A stretch of 64,000 bases of DNA from Crossiella sp. S99.2 (GTDB taxonomy: Bacteria; Actinomycetota; Actinomycetes; Mycobacteriales; Pseudonocardiaceae): contig NZ_JALMDK010000012.1 of the NCBI RefSeq assembly GCF_023094165.1, positions 186,001 through 250,000 on the forward strand, read 5' to 3'. A model generated the notes under the pieces. That model searched no databases and was not told the origin of the DNA. It saw only the letters and a list, made by a program, of their open reading frames with translations. Below, piece after piece: positions 32,571-42,188 of the stretch. How positions within the stretch are numbered: position 1 is the first letter of the stretch; each line of letters opens with the position of its first letter. A program made the position numbers and the translations under genes.

Positions 32571-33701
32571 TCACTCCGGCGCCGGGAAGGTGTCCCGGCC
32601 CAGTTCGCGCAGGACAGCGGGCAGTTGGGTGGCCGGTCGGACGTGCAGCAGCGCGATGGAGTCGGCCTCAGCCAGGCCGTGTGCCTGCAGGACCGCCTTG
32701 GCTTCGCTGCCGGAGAGCGCGTTGAACCAGCGCAGCGCCAGGTCGTGCCGGCCGGCGGTGGTGAGCGGGCCGTAGACGCGCAGTCGGCCGATGCCGCCGT
32801 CGGGGTGGATGTCCAGGCGGATCTCGGTGACCGGGCGGGGCTCGGGCACGGGGAAGCGGTGGCCGGTGTCGGGCAGCAGCGGGGTGTTCGGCAGCAGCGG
32901 GGACCAGTCGGTGTCGGGGGTGCGGCCCCAGACGGTGGCGCTGGCCGGTGAGTTTCCCTTGTAGTGCAGGGTGCTCACCTCGATCACCCGGGGGATGGCC
33001 TCGGCGGTCAGCCGGAGCACCGCCCAATCGTTGCCGTCGCCGCGGCGGCGGGCGGTTTCCCAGCCGTCGCTCATGTACTGGGACTCACCGGGCTGGAGCA
33101 TGTTGTCCGGCGGGGAGAAGAAGCCGTCGCTGGCCTGCACGGCCCGGCCGCCGTTGGCGGTGGCGGCCAGGTCCAGGGGCACGCCGACCAGGTCGCGCGG
33201 GTCGGGCAGGGGTTCGCCGTGCACGCGCAGCCGGGCCACGCCGCCGTCGGGGTGGATGGTCAGCCGGATGTGCGTGATCCGTAAGGAGGTCGCGACGTCG
33301 AACTCGTTCTGGGTGTGGCCCTGCAACGGGCTGCGCGGCACGAGTTCCACCCAGTCGGCGGCGTCGAGGTCGGCTTCGGTGGGGTAGCCCGCCAGCGCCG
33401 CGCCGTGCACGGTGGCCTGTTCCGGGTAGTTGCCCTTGAAGAAGCTGGTGTCCACCACGATTGCGCGCGGGATGCCGGGCACGCCGAGCCGGACGATCAC
33501 CCAGTCCTGGCCGGGCACGCCGCGGCGGCGGCGGGTTTCCCAGCCGTCGTACTCCTGGCCCTTGGGGGTGAAGGTGTGCGGGCGGAACACCGGCGGCCCC
33601 GGCTTGATCAGGTTCTCCTTCTCGGCGAAGAACTCGTCGTTGGCGGCCAGCACCGAGCCGCCCAGGTTGCGGGCGGCCAGATCGGGCAGAGCGGTGTCCA
33701 T
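32571..33701 (-). CDS. alc: Allantoicase
   Basis: 376 residues. Two allantoicase repeats of about 160 residues each are visible: first DGWETRRRRGVPGQDWVIVR with VVDTSFFKGNYPE, second DGWETARRRGDGNDWAVLR with VSTLHYKGNSPA. It hydrolyses allantoate to ureidoglycolate and urea. After the second repeat there is a roughly 55-residue tail (LALRWFNALSGSEAKAVL) that resembles the first helix of OHCU decarboxylase. The start is 3 bases after the allantoinase stop. In the cluster it performs the last step visible here. Confidence 0.93.
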   Translation of the reverse strand: MDTALPDLAARNLGGSVLAANDEFFAEKENLIKPGPPVFRPHTFTPKGQEYDGWETRRRRGVPGQDWVIVRLGVPGIPRAIVVDTSFFKGNYPEQATVHGAALAGYPTEADLDAADWVELVPRSPLQGHTQNEFDVATSLRITHIRLTIHPDGGVARLRVHGEPLPDPRDLVGVPLDLAATANGGRAVQASDGFFSPPDNMLQPGESQYMSDGWETARRRGDGNDWAVLRLTAEAIPRVIEVSTLHYKGNSPASATVWGRTPDTDWSPLLPNTPLLPDTGHRFPVPEPRPVTEIRLDIHPDGGIGRLRVYGPLTTAGRHDLALRWFNALSGSEAKAVLQAHGLAEADSIALLHVRPATQLPAVLRELGRDTFPAPE

Positions 33702-33704
33702 GGT

Positions 33705-35030
33705 TCAGCCTCCGTCGCGCCGCAGCAGTGCTCCGTGTGGCCGCGCGCCGATGATGTTGCCGCGCAACCAGGTCTGGCGGACCACCCCGGTCAGCTCCCG
33801 GCCCGCGTACGGGGTGATCGGGTGCCGGTGGTGTAGTTCGCCCGGACTCACAGTGAACCGTTCGTCGGCGGCGAAGGCGAGGAGATCGGCGTCACAGCCG
33901 ACCGCGATCCGGCCCTTGCGGGTCAGTCCGGCCAGTGCGGCGGGGCGGGCGGACATCCAGTCGACCACCTGGGACAGTGGCACGCCGCGGGCGCGGGCGG
34001 CACTCCACAGCACCGGCAGGCCGAGCTGGAGGGAGGACACGCCGCCCCAGGCGATGCCGAAGTCGCCGTCCCCCTTGAACTTCTCCGCCGGGGTGCTGGG
34101 CGAGTGGTCGGACACCACGCAGTCCAGGGTGCCGTCGGCGAGCCCCTGCCAGAGCAGGTCCTGGTTGGCGGCCTCGCGGATGGGCGGGCAGCACTTGAAC
34201 TCGGTGGCGCCCTCGGGCACGGTTTCGGCGGTGAGGGTGAGGTAGTGCGGGCAGGTCTCGGCGGTCAGCCGGACCCCCGCCGCCTTGGCTTCGGCCACAA
34301 TGGACAGTGCCTCGGCCGAGGACAGGTGCAGCACATGGGCTCTGGCGTTCGCGCCGGCAGCGAGGGCGGCCAGGTGGGCGACGGCGGTGTTCTCCACGCT
34401 GCTGGGCCGGGAGGCCAGGAAGTCCGCGTACCGCCTGCCCGCGGCGGTGGGTGCGGCGGCGAGTTCTTCGCTGTCCTCGGCGTGCACGATGAGCAGTGCG
34501 TCCAGTTCGGCCAACTGGCGCAGGGCCTGGTCGATTTCCGGCCAGGACAGCGGCGGGAACTCGGGCACGCCGGAGTCGACGGTGAAGCATTTGAAGCCGA
34601 AGACGCCCTCGGCGTGCAGGGCGGGCAGTTCGTGCAGCTTGCCCGGGATCGCGCCGCCCCAGAAGCCGACGTCGACGAAGCACCGGCCTTGGGCGGCTTG
34701 GCGTTTGAGGTTGAGGGCTGCCACGTCGACGGTGGGCGGCAGGGAGTTGAGCGGCATGTCGATGATGGTGGTGACGCCCCCGGCGGCCGCCGCGGCGGTC
34801 GCGGTGGCGAAGCCCTCCCATTCGGTGCGGCCGGGTTCGTTGACATGCACGTGCGTGTCGACCAGGCCGGGCAGTAGGGCCACCGCGCCGAGGTCGGTGT
34901 CAGTGCGCGCGGGCAGCTCGGTGTCGTAGGCGGCGACCGCGGCGATCTGTCCATTGTGGACGGCCACGGCGGCGGGTTGTTCGCCGGTGGGCAGGAATAC
35001 CCGCTCGGAGCGCAGGACGAGGTCGTACAT
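33705..35030 (-). CDS. allB: Allantoinase
   Basis: 441 residues, cyclic amidohydrolase family. Metal ligands: LVDTHVHVNEPGRTEWEG (H-x-H), carboxylated Lys in FGFKCF, His in LIVHAED and HVLHLSS, and the Asp in CVVSDHSP. It opens the hydantoin ring of allantoin to allantoate in the cytoplasm. Full length for the family. Seven bases downstream of xdhB and three bases upstream of alc, hence within one polycistronic unit. Confidence 0.95.
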   Translation of the reverse strand: MYDLVLRSERVFLPTGEQPAAVAVHNGQIAAVAAYDTELPARTDTDLGAVALLPGLVDTHVHVNEPGRTEWEGFATATAAAAAGGVTTIIDMPLNSLPPTVDVAALNLKRQAAQGRCFVDVGFWGGAIPGKLHELPALHAEGVFGFKCFTVDSGVPEFPPLSWPEIDQALRQLAELDALLIVHAEDSEELAAAPTAAGRRYADFLASRPSSVENTAVAHLAALAAGANARAHVLHLSSAEALSIVAEAKAAGVRLTAETCPHYLTLTAETVPEGATEFKCCPPIREAANQDLLWQGLADGTLDCVVSDHSPSTPAEKFKGDGDFGIAWGGVSSLQLGLPVLWSAARARGVPLSQVVDWMSARPAALAGLTRKGRIAVGCDADLLAFAADERFTVSPGELHHRHPITPYAGRELTGVVRQTWLRGNIIGARPHGALLRRDGG

Positions 35031-35037
35031 CGGTCTC

Positions 35038-37269
35038 CTACGTGCCGGTCAGGTGTTCGGGGCGGACCGGGACGCGGTTCAGGTCGAGCCCGCTGGCGGC
35101 GCGGATGGCGGCGGCGATGGCCGGGGTGACCGAGATGGTCGGCGGTTCGCCGACGCCGCGCAGGCCGTAGGGCGCGTTCGGGTCGGCGAGTTCGAGCACG
35201 TCGATCACCATCGGCGGCATGTCCAGGATGGTGGGGATGAGGTAGTCGGTGAAGGAGGGGTTGCGGATCAGGCCGTCGCGGAGCTGGATCTCCTCCATCA
35301 CGGCCAGGCCGAGGCCCTGTGCGCTGCCGCCCTGGATCTGGCCGAGCACCGCCTCCGGGTTCAGCGCCTTGCCCACGTCCTGGGCGCAGGCCAGTTCGAC
35401 CACCTTGACCAGGCCCAGCTCCAGGTCCACATCCACCACCGCCCGGTGTGCGGCGAAGGCGTACTGCACGTGCGCGTTTCCCTGCCCGCTCAACGGATCC
35501 AGGGTCTCGGTCGGCCGGTGCCGCCACTCCACGGTCTCCTCGATCACCGTGTCCCCGAGCACCGAGACCAGTTCATCGGGGCTCAGTGGCCAGCGATTTC
35601 CGCTGAGGGCAAGGAGTTTGGCGCGGACGGCCTCGCAGGCGGCCTTGGTCGCGCCGCCGGTGACATAACTCTGCCGGGAGGCCGAGGTGGAGCCGGCCGA
35701 GCCGATGGAGGTGTCCGCGGGGGCGATGGTGACCTGCTGCACGCCGAGTTCGGTGCGGGCGATCTGGCCGAGCAGGGTGACCAGGCCCTGGCCGACCTCG
35801 GCTGCCGCGGTGTGCACCAGCGCCACCGGGTCACCGCCGATCACCGCGAGCCGGACCTTGGCGGTGGAGTAGTCGTCGAAACCCTCGGAGAAGCAGACGT
35901 TCTTGACCCCGATGCCGTAGCCGACGCCGCGCCGCACGCCTTCGCCGTGGGTGGTGTTGGCCGCGCCGCCGGGCAGTTCCAGGATATCCCGCGCACCGTC
36001 CACTGTGGGCAGTGGTTTGTCCTTGACCAGGCGGAGCAGTTCGGCGACCGGGGCGGCGGAGTCGATGACCTGGCCGGTGGGCATCACACTGCCCTCGGCG
36101 ACCGCGTTGCGGATACGCAACTCCACCGGGTCCATGTCGAGTGCGGCGGCGAGTTTGTCCATTTGGGACTCGTAGCCGAAACACGCCTGCACCGCGCCGA
36201 ATCCGCGCATCGCGCCGCAGGGCGGATTGTTGGTGTAGACACCGTAGCCGTCCAGCACCACGTTGGGCACCTCGTACGGGCCGACACCGAGGGTGGTGGC
36301 GTTGGCCACCACGGCGGCGGTGGTGGAGGCGTAGGCGCCGCCGTCCAGGTACAGCCTGGCCTTGACGTAGACCAGCTTCCCGTCCCTGGTCGCCCCGTGC
36401 TCGTAGTGCATCCGGGCCGGATGCCGGTGCACGTGCCCGAAGAAGCTCTCCTCCCTGCTGTACACCATTTTCACCGGGCGGCCGGTGTGCAGGGCGAGCA
36501 GGCAGGCGTGCACCTGCATGGACAGGTCCTCGCGGGCGCCGAACGCGCCGCCCACCCCGGCCAGGGTGATCCGCACCTGATCCGTCGGCAGGCCAAGGGC
36601 CAACGCGACCTGGCCCTGGTCCACGTGCAGCCACTGGGTGGCCACGTACAGCTCGACCCCGCCGTCCTCGGCGGGCACCGCGAGGCCGGATTCGGGGCCG
36701 AGGAACGCCTGGTCCTGCATGCCGACGTGGTACACGCCGGACACCACGACCTCGGCGGTCGCGTCCGGATCACCGCGCCGGATGGGCACGTGCCGGACCA
36801 GGTTCCCGTTGTCGTGCAACGGGTTGCGCTGAGGTTCGTGCGCGGCCAGCTCGCTGTCGATGACCGGTTCGAGGACCTCGTAGCCGACCTCGATCCGTTC
36901 CATGGCGCGGCGGGCGGTCTCCGGATGGTCGGCGGCCACAATGGCGATCGCCTCGCCCTGGTAACGGATCCGGTCCACCGCGAGCACCGGCTGGTCCACG
37001 TGTTCCAGCCCAAAAGCGTTGCGGCCGGGCACATCGGTGTGGGTGAGCACCGCGTGCACCCCGGGCACGGCGAGTGCGGCGGCGATGTCCAGGCTGGTGA
37101 TCCGGGCGTGCGCGTGCGGACTGCGCAGGGTGGCGCCCCAGAGCATGTCCGCGGCCCACAGGTCCGAGGAGTAGGCGAACTCGCCCTTGACCTTCAGGTT
37201 GCCGTCGGGCCGCAGCGGGCTCTGGCCGATGCCGCCGGTGACCGTGCTCCGGACCTCGCTGGTGGTCAC
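35038..37269 (-). CDS. xdhB: Xanthine dehydrogenase, molybdopterin-binding subunit
   Basis: 743 residues from GTG 37269, which overlaps the deaminase stop by 4 bases. Signatures: GEFAYSSDLWAADMLWGATL at the N-terminus, GGAFGAREDLSMQ (Mo-cofactor loop), GAMRGFGAVQ and the catalytic Glu in GLRGVGEPPTI. It hydroxylates hypoxanthine and xanthine to urate with the Fe-S and FAD subunits encoded 1.3-2.7 kb upstream. Longer reading through the deaminase frame is an artefact of GC-rich DNA. Confidence 0.93.
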   Translation of the reverse strand: MTTSEVRSTVTGGIGQSPLRPDGNLKVKGEFAYSSDLWAADMLWGATLRSPHAHARITSLDIAAALAVPGVHAVLTHTDVPGRNAFGLEHVDQPVLAVDRIRYQGEAIAIVAADHPETARRAMERIEVGYEVLEPVIDSELAAHEPQRNPLHDNGNLVRHVPIRRGDPDATAEVVVSGVYHVGMQDQAFLGPESGLAVPAEDGGVELYVATQWLHVDQGQVALALGLPTDQVRITLAGVGGAFGAREDLSMQVHACLLALHTGRPVKMVYSREESFFGHVHRHPARMHYEHGATRDGKLVYVKARLYLDGGAYASTTAAVVANATTLGVGPYEVPNVVLDGYGVYTNNPPCGAMRGFGAVQACFGYESQMDKLAAALDMDPVELRIRNAVAEGSVMPTGQVIDSAAPVAELLRLVKDKPLPTVDGARDILELPGGAANTTHGEGVRRGVGYGIGVKNVCFSEGFDDYSTAKVRLAVIGGDPVALVHTAAAEVGQGLVTLLGQIARTELGVQQVTIAPADTSIGSAGSTSASRQSYVTGGATKAACEAVRAKLLALSGNRWPLSPDELVSVLGDTVIEETVEWRHRPTETLDPLSGQGNAHVQYAFAAHRAVVDVDLELGLVKVVELACAQDVGKALNPEAVLGQIQGGSAQGLGLAVMEEIQLRDGLIRNPSFTDYLIPTILDMPPMVIDVLELADPNAPYGLRGVGEPPTISVTPAIAAAIRAASGLDLNRVPVRPEHLTGT

Positions 37270-38633
37270 TGGGTCACCTCCACTCTGGCCTGCAAGCGGC
37301 GGCTGGCCGAGCGCAGATCCCCGGCCAGCTCGTCCTCGCCCGCGGTGCGCAGTTCGCCGTCGACCACCACACTGCGGCCGCCCACGAGCAGCCGGGCCAG
37401 CGGCGGCACCGAGGCGAACACCAGTGCCGCAACGGGATCGGCGATGCCGGCGTGGCCGAGCCCGTCGATCCGCCACACCGCCAGGTCGGCCAGCTTGCCC
37501 ACCTCGATCGAGCCGATCTCGTTCTCCCGGCCGAGGCAGCGCGCCCCGCCCATGGTGCCCAGGTACAGCGATTGGCGGGCGGTCAGCGCGTCCGGGCCGC
37601 CGCGCAGCCGGGCCAGGTAGAGCGCCTGGCGCAGTTCGTCGCCCAGGCCGCCGCCCTCGTTGGAGGCCGCGCCGTCCGCGCCAAGGCCGACCGGCACCCC
37701 CGCGCCGACCAGGTCGGTGACCCGGCAGGTGCCCGCGCCGACCCTGGCGTTGGAGCTGGGGCAGTGCGCGACCCCGGTGCCGGTGGCGGCGAGCCGGGCG
37801 ATGGCCTTGTCGGAGAAGTGGATGCCGTGCGCGAACCACACGTCCGCACCGAGCCAGCCGAGCGAGTCGGCGTACTCCAGGGGCGTGCACCCCAGCTCCG
37901 CCAGGCACTTCTCTTCTTCCTCGACGGTCTCGGCGAGGTGGGTGTGCAGCCGGACGCCCTTGTCCCTGGCCAGTTCCGCGGCCTCGCGCATCAGCCGCTC
38001 GCTCACCGAGAACGGCGAGCAGGGGCCGACCGCGATCCGGATCTGGGCGTCGAAGGAGGTGTCGTGGTGGGTGTCGATGGCGGCCTCGGTGGCCGCCAGG
38101 GCGGCGTCGGTGTCCTCCACGATGTGGTCCGGCGGCAGCCCACCCGCGGACTCGCCGCGGTCCATCGAGCCGCGCACCGCGTGCAGCCGCACCCCGATCC
38201 GGCGGGCCGCGGAGATCACCGCGTCCAGCTGGTCGCCGCCGGTGCGCGGGTAGACGTAGTGGTGGTCGGCGGCGGTGGTGCAGCCGGTGCGGGCCAGCCA
38301 GGCCAGTCCGGCGCTGGCCGCGGCGTGCGTGACCGAGGCGTCCAGGCGGGCCCAGATCGGGTACAGCTCGACCAGCCAGCCGAACAGGTTCTCCTCCTGG
38401 GCGATGCCCCGGGTGGCCCACTGGTAGAGGTGGTGGTGGGTGTTGACCAGGCCGGGGGTGACCAGGCAGCCGTGCGCGTCGATGTGCTCGGCGGGCTTGT
38501 CAGACAACGGCGCCGGGCCGGGGCCGACCGCCGTGATGATCCCGTGCTCTACCACCACGTGCCCGGTGGCGTACTCGGTACCCGCATTGTCCACAGTGGA
38601 CACGGCGGCGTTCTCGATCACGATACGGCTCAT
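37266..38633 (-). CDS. 8-oxoguanine / guanine deaminase-type amidohydrolase
   Basis: 455 residues. Zn site: TPGLVNTHHHLYQWATRG (H-x-H), HTHLAET, VWFAHGIHFS and GLGADGAASN. The motif NTHHHLYQ with the later GCTTAADHHYVYP segment is characteristic of bacterial 8-oxoguanine deaminases (relatives of AtzA/TrzN), rather than classic guanine deaminase. In this operon it should feed guanine (to xanthine) or 8-oxoguanine (to urate) into the pathway. Its ATG overlaps the stop of the Fe-S subunit gene, and its stop overlaps the xdhB start, placing it between two Xdh subunits. Confidence 0.88.
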   Translation of the reverse strand: MSRIVIENAAVSTVDNAGTEYATGHVVVEHGIITAVGPGPAPLSDKPAEHIDAHGCLVTPGLVNTHHHLYQWATRGIAQEENLFGWLVELYPIWARLDASVTHAAASAGLAWLARTGCTTAADHHYVYPRTGGDQLDAVISAARRIGVRLHAVRGSMDRGESAGGLPPDHIVEDTDAALAATEAAIDTHHDTSFDAQIRIAVGPCSPFSVSERLMREAAELARDKGVRLHTHLAETVEEEEKCLAELGCTPLEYADSLGWLGADVWFAHGIHFSDKAIARLAATGTGVAHCPSSNARVGAGTCRVTDLVGAGVPVGLGADGAASNEGGGLGDELRQALYLARLRGGPDALTARQSLYLGTMGGARCLGRENEIGSIEVGKLADLAVWRIDGLGHAGIADPVAALVFASVPPLARLLVGGRSVVVDGELRTAGEDELAGDLRSASRRLQARVEVTQ

Positions 38634-39103
38634 CGGGCTTCCTCCCGCCGGGCCGCGGCCAGCCGCACCGCGTCCAGGATCTTCTCGTAGCCGGTGCAGC
38701 GGCACAGGTTCCCGGCCAGTGCCTCGCGGATCTCCGGATCGGTCGGTTTTCTGTTGCGCCGCACCAGGTCGTGCGTGGCCACGATCAGCCCGGGGGTGCA
38801 GAACCCGCACTGCACCGCACCCGCCTCCACGAACGCCTGTTGCACCGGATCCAGGTTCTCGCCGGTGGCCAGGCCCTCCACGGTGCGCACCGCGCGGCCC
38901 TCGGCCTGCCCGGCCGCGACCAGGCAGGCGCACACCGGGGTGTCGTCCAGGTACACCGTGCAGGAGCCGCATTCGCCTTGTTCACAGGCGTTCTTCGAGC
39001 CGGGCAGGCCGAGGCGCTCGCGCAGCACGTAGAGCAGGCTCTCGCCCGGCCACACGTCGTCGGCCTGCCGCGGCTCCCCGTTGACGGTGAGGTTCACGCG
39101 CAT
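38630..39103 (-). CDS. xdhC: Xanthine dehydrogenase, 2Fe-2S subunit
   Basis: 157 residues from ATG 39103 behind GGAAGGTGG. Plant-type cluster ligands are in CEQGECGSCTVYLDD and VCACL; the second cluster uses CGFCTPG and NLCRCTGYEKIL. It passes electrons from the molybdenum centre to the FAD subunit. It overlaps the FAD subunit gene by 10 bases and the deaminase gene by 4. Subunit letters differ between nomenclatures, so the symbol is tentative. Confidence 0.92.
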   Translation of the reverse strand: MRVNLTVNGEPRQADDVWPGESLLYVLRERLGLPGSKNACEQGECGSCTVYLDDTPVCACLVAAGQAEGRAVRTVEGLATGENLDPVQQAFVEAGAVQCGFCTPGLIVATHDLVRRNRKPTDPEIREALAGNLCRCTGYEKILDAVRLAAARREEAR

Positions 39104-39966
39104 CGTGACCACCTTCCGGAGCGATAGTCCTGCCAGGTCCAGGCCAGCGTGCGGCGGGCGAGCACGGCCAGGGCGTGCCGCCGGTAGGCCGCGCTGCCGC
39201 GGACATCGTCGATGGGGGCGGCCGCGGCCGCGACCAGTTCGCCGAAGCGGATGAGCAGGCTCTCCGGCAACGGTTGTGGGCTCTCCCAGTCCAGTTCGCC
39301 TGCCAGCAGCGCCTCGGCCTCGGGGGCGCGCCGCGGGGTGGGCGCGGCCGAGCCGATGCCGGTGCCGACCGTGCCCCGCGCCGGATGCAGGGCCAGCGCG
39401 AAGGAGCAGACCGCGATCACCATCGCGTTGCGCGTGCCGACCTTGGAGAACTGTTGCGGCCCACCGGCCACCGGCAGCCGGACCGCGCGGATCAGCTCGT
39501 CGGGGGCCAGCGCGCTGCGTTTGACACCGAGGAAGAACTCGGCGATCGGGATGGTCCGGGCGCCACGCACCGAGGCCACCTCGACCACCGCGTCCGCGGC
39601 CAGCAGCGGCGGATGCGCGTCCCCGGCGGGCGAGGCCGAGCCGAGGTTGCCGCCGACCGTGCCCCGGTTGCGGATCTGCGGTGAGCCCACTGTGCGCGAG
39701 GCCATCGCCAGTCCGGGCAGCCGCTCGCCGAGTTCGGTGATGATCCGCTGGTACGGCACTGCCGCGCCCAGCCAGATCGAACCGTCCACTTCGGACCACT
39801 CGGTCAGCTCGGTGATCCGGCCCAAGTCGAGCAGCACTGGCGGGCGGCGGCGATCGAAGTTCAGCTCGACCATCAGGTCGGTGCCGCCCGCGATCGGCGC
39901 CGCCGCCGGGTGTGCTGCCTTGAGCGACAAGGCTTCCGGCCAGCTAGCCGGTCGGCGGAACTCCAT
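39094..39966 (-). CDS. xdhA: Xanthine dehydrogenase, FAD-binding subunit
   Basis: 290 residues from ATG 39966. The FAD contacts are AAPIAGGTDLMVELN near the N-terminus and IRNRGTVGGNLGSASPAGD in the middle; the CO-dehydrogenase flavoprotein C-terminal domain closes the protein. It transfers electrons to NAD+. Its start lies 22 bases inside the end of the permease gene. Symbol tentative for the same reason as for the Fe-S subunit. Confidence 0.92.
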   Translation of the reverse strand: MEFRRPASWPEALSLKAAHPAAAPIAGGTDLMVELNFDRRRPPVLLDLGRITELTEWSEVDGSIWLGAAVPYQRIITELGERLPGLAMASRTVGSPQIRNRGTVGGNLGSASPAGDAHPPLLAADAVVEVASVRGARTIPIAEFFLGVKRSALAPDELIRAVRLPVAGGPQQFSKVGTRNAMVIAVCSFALALHPARGTVGTGIGSAAPTPRRAPEAEALLAGELDWESPQPLPESLLIRFGELVAAAAAPIDDVRGSAAYRRHALAVLARRTLAWTWQDYRSGRWSRCA

Positions 39967-41311
39967 CCACCGCCTCCTCCCGCGCCGGTTCGCGCCGGAC
40001 GCCGTGGTTGAACAACAGGTTGAGCAGGACCGCCGCCAGGCAACCGGCGCTGATGCCGGACTGCATGACGGTCTTGAACCAGACCGGGAACGCCTCGTAG
40101 ATCCCGGGCACGCCAACGGGGATGAGCCCGATGCCCAGGGACACCGCGACCACGGTGAGATTGTTGTTGCCGCTGAAGGAGACCCGGGACAGCGTGCGCA
40201 CCCCGCCGGCGGCCACCGTGCCGAACATGGCCACCCCGGCGCCGCCCAGCACCGGCAGCGGGATCGCGGCCACCACCGCGCCGAGCGCGGGCACCAGGCC
40301 GAGCAGCACCAGGATGCCGCCCGCGGTGGCCACCACCCACCGGCTGCGCACCCCGGTCAGCGCGACCAGACCGATGTTCTGCCCGAAAGCGGTGTAGGGG
40401 AAGGTGTTCAGCACGCCACCGAGCACAGTGGACGCTCCGTCGGCCCGCAGCCCGTCGGCCAGGGTGCGCCGGTCCACTGGCTTGTCCACCAGCTCGCCGA
40501 TGGCCACGATGCTGCCGCTGGTCTCGATCATGGTCACCGCCATCACGATCAGCATCGCGGTGATCGCGGGCAGCTCGAAGGTGGGCAGTCCGAAGTGGAA
40601 CGGGGTGCTGATGCCCAGCAGCGGCGCCCGGGTGACGCCGGAGAAGTCGGTGTAGCCCAACGGGATCGCCACCAGGGTGCCGGCCACGATGCCGAGCAGC
40701 ACGGCGATCCGGGACCACAGGCCGGGCAGGAACCGTTGCGCGGCCAGGATCACCAGCAGCACGCCGAGCGCGAGCGCCAGGTTGCGCGGCGCCGCGAAGT
40801 CCGGCGAGCCCACGCCACCGGCGGCCCAGTTGACCGCGACCGGCAGCAGGGACAGCCCGATCACCAGGATCACCGTGCCGGTGACCACCGGCGGGAAGAA
40901 CCGCAGCAACCGGCTGAACCAGGGCGCGGCCAGGGTCATGGCCAGCCCGGCCACGATCACCGCGCCGTAGATCGCGGGCAGGCCGCCGCCCTGGGTGCCG
41001 ATCAGCACCATCGGGCTGACCGCGGCGAAGGTGCAGCCCTGCATCAGCGGCAGCCGCACCCCGAACCGCCACACCCCGACGCACTGGATCAGGGTGGCGA
41101 TCCCGCAGACCAGCAGGTCGGCGTTGATCAGGTAGGCGATGTCGGCGGCGGGCAGCTTCATCGCCCCGCCCACGATCAGCGGGACGGCGACCGCGCCCGC
41201 GTACATCGCCAGCACGTGTTGCAGCCCGAAGGCGAGCAGTCGCCCGGCGGGCAGGACCTCATCGACGGGGTGCGCCGGGCTCCCCGCGGTGCTTCTGGTG
41301 CGGAATGGCAT
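39944..41311 (-). CDS. NCS2 family nucleobase permease (xanthine/urate type)
   Basis: 455 residues, about 12-14 membrane segments. NCS2 signatures: LLAFGLQHVLAMYAGAVAVP at helix 1, MQGCTFAAVSP, and the motif helix with IGLVALTGVRSR preceded by AFGQN, where the Q/N region sets substrate preference. Cluster context says purines (xanthine or urate), proton- or sodium-coupled uptake. The long overlap with the FAD subunit gene (23 bases) and 3-base gap after uricase imply coupled translation. Confidence 0.9.
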   Translation of the reverse strand: MPFRTRSTAGSPAHPVDEVLPAGRLLAFGLQHVLAMYAGAVAVPLIVGGAMKLPAADIAYLINADLLVCGIATLIQCVGVWRFGVRLPLMQGCTFAAVSPMVLIGTQGGGLPAIYGAVIVAGLAMTLAAPWFSRLLRFFPPVVTGTVILVIGLSLLPVAVNWAAGGVGSPDFAAPRNLALALGVLLVILAAQRFLPGLWSRIAVLLGIVAGTLVAIPLGYTDFSGVTRAPLLGISTPFHFGLPTFELPAITAMLIVMAVTMIETSGSIVAIGELVDKPVDRRTLADGLRADGASTVLGGVLNTFPYTAFGQNIGLVALTGVRSRWVVATAGGILVLLGLVPALGAVVAAIPLPVLGGAGVAMFGTVAAGGVRTLSRVSFSGNNNLTVVAVSLGIGLIPVGVPGIYEAFPVWFKTVMQSGISAGCLAAVLLNLLFNHGVRREPAREEAVDGVPPTG

Positions 41312-41314
41312 GGC

Positions 41315-42187
41315 TCACCATGCCTCACCCGGTGGCGGCGCGTCCTCCCGCAGCGCCGAACCCTCGATCAGCCCGTAGGGCCGGTCCGCGGCGAAGAACA
41401 CCTCACCGGGGTTGTCCAGCCCGAAGGGCGACAGATCGACCAGGAAATGGTGCTTGTTCGGGAGGGCCAGCCGGATCTCCACGATGTCCGGTTGGTCGGT
41501 GAGCACCCGGGAGCCCATCGCGTGCAGGGTCTGCTGCAGCGAGAGGCTGTGCGTGTCGGCGAAGGCGGCCAGCAGCGCGGCCCTGGCCCGCCGGTGCGAC
41601 TCGCCCCAGTCCCGCGCACCGGCGTCGCGGTGCCGCCACTGCGCGGAGACCGCGGTGGCCAGGATGCGGTCCTTGGCTTCGGGCAGGGTGGTGTACTCGT
41701 CCTTGGCGTAGCCCCAGAACTCCGAGCCGGTGGAGTTGAGCACGGTGAGGTCGGCCAGGCCGGAGACCACCCAGGCGGTCGAGCCGTCGTAGGTGATGGT
41801 GGCGGTGCGGGTGCCGTCGCCGGTGCGGTGGAAGGAGTGCGAGGCGGGCTGACCGTCCACAGTGGTCCGCTGCCAGCCGTACCGCTCGATCCGCACCCTG
41901 GCCCGGTGGATGGCGGGCTGGGAGTCCACGAAGTGCCGGGCCAGCCGCAGCCCGAAGTCCTCGATCTCGCCGATCCCGTCCCGGGCGAAGGCGTAGACGG
42001 TGTTCTTCTGGCTGTCGGTGGGCAGCACCTTGGCGTTGTCACCGGTCAGGTGGGTGTCCGCGAGGTCCCCGGACAGGGCCACGCTCACATTCAGATCGGT
42101 GATGCGGTGCTCGGCGGCGTCCCGGTCGATCCGCACCAGGCGGACCTCGGCCTTGCCGTACTGGTTGGGGCCCAGCACGATGCCCAT
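41315..42187 (-). CDS. uox: Urate oxidase (uricase)
   Basis: 290 residues. Active-site residues are recognisable: Lys in GPNQYGKAEVRLV, the Thr of AKVLPTDSQKNTVYAFAR, and the C-terminal half repeat with HHFLVD-like KHHFLVDLSPFG. The protein is a tunnel-fold homotetramer subunit and needs no cofactor; it turns urate into 5-hydroxyisourate and H2O2. One base separates its ATG from the stop of the HIU hydrolase gene. Length is normal. Confidence 0.95.
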   Translation of the reverse strand: MGIVLGPNQYGKAEVRLVRIDRDAAEHRITDLNVSVALSGDLADTHLTGDNAKVLPTDSQKNTVYAFARDGIGEIEDFGLRLARHFVDSQPAIHRARVRIERYGWQRTTVDGQPASHSFHRTGDGTRTATITYDGSTAWVVSGLADLTVLNSTGSEFWGYAKDEYTTLPEAKDRILATAVSAQWRHRDAGARDWGESHRRARAALLAAFADTHSLSLQQTLHAMGSRVLTDQPDIVEIRLALPNKHHFLVDLSPFGLDNPGEVFFAADRPYGLIEGSALREDAPPPGEAW

Positions 42188-42188
42188 C

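Noticed and set aside
34954..37620. Long plus-strand frame opposite allantoinase and xdhB
   Set aside because: Antisense shadow; the minus-strand genes have complete catalytic motifs.
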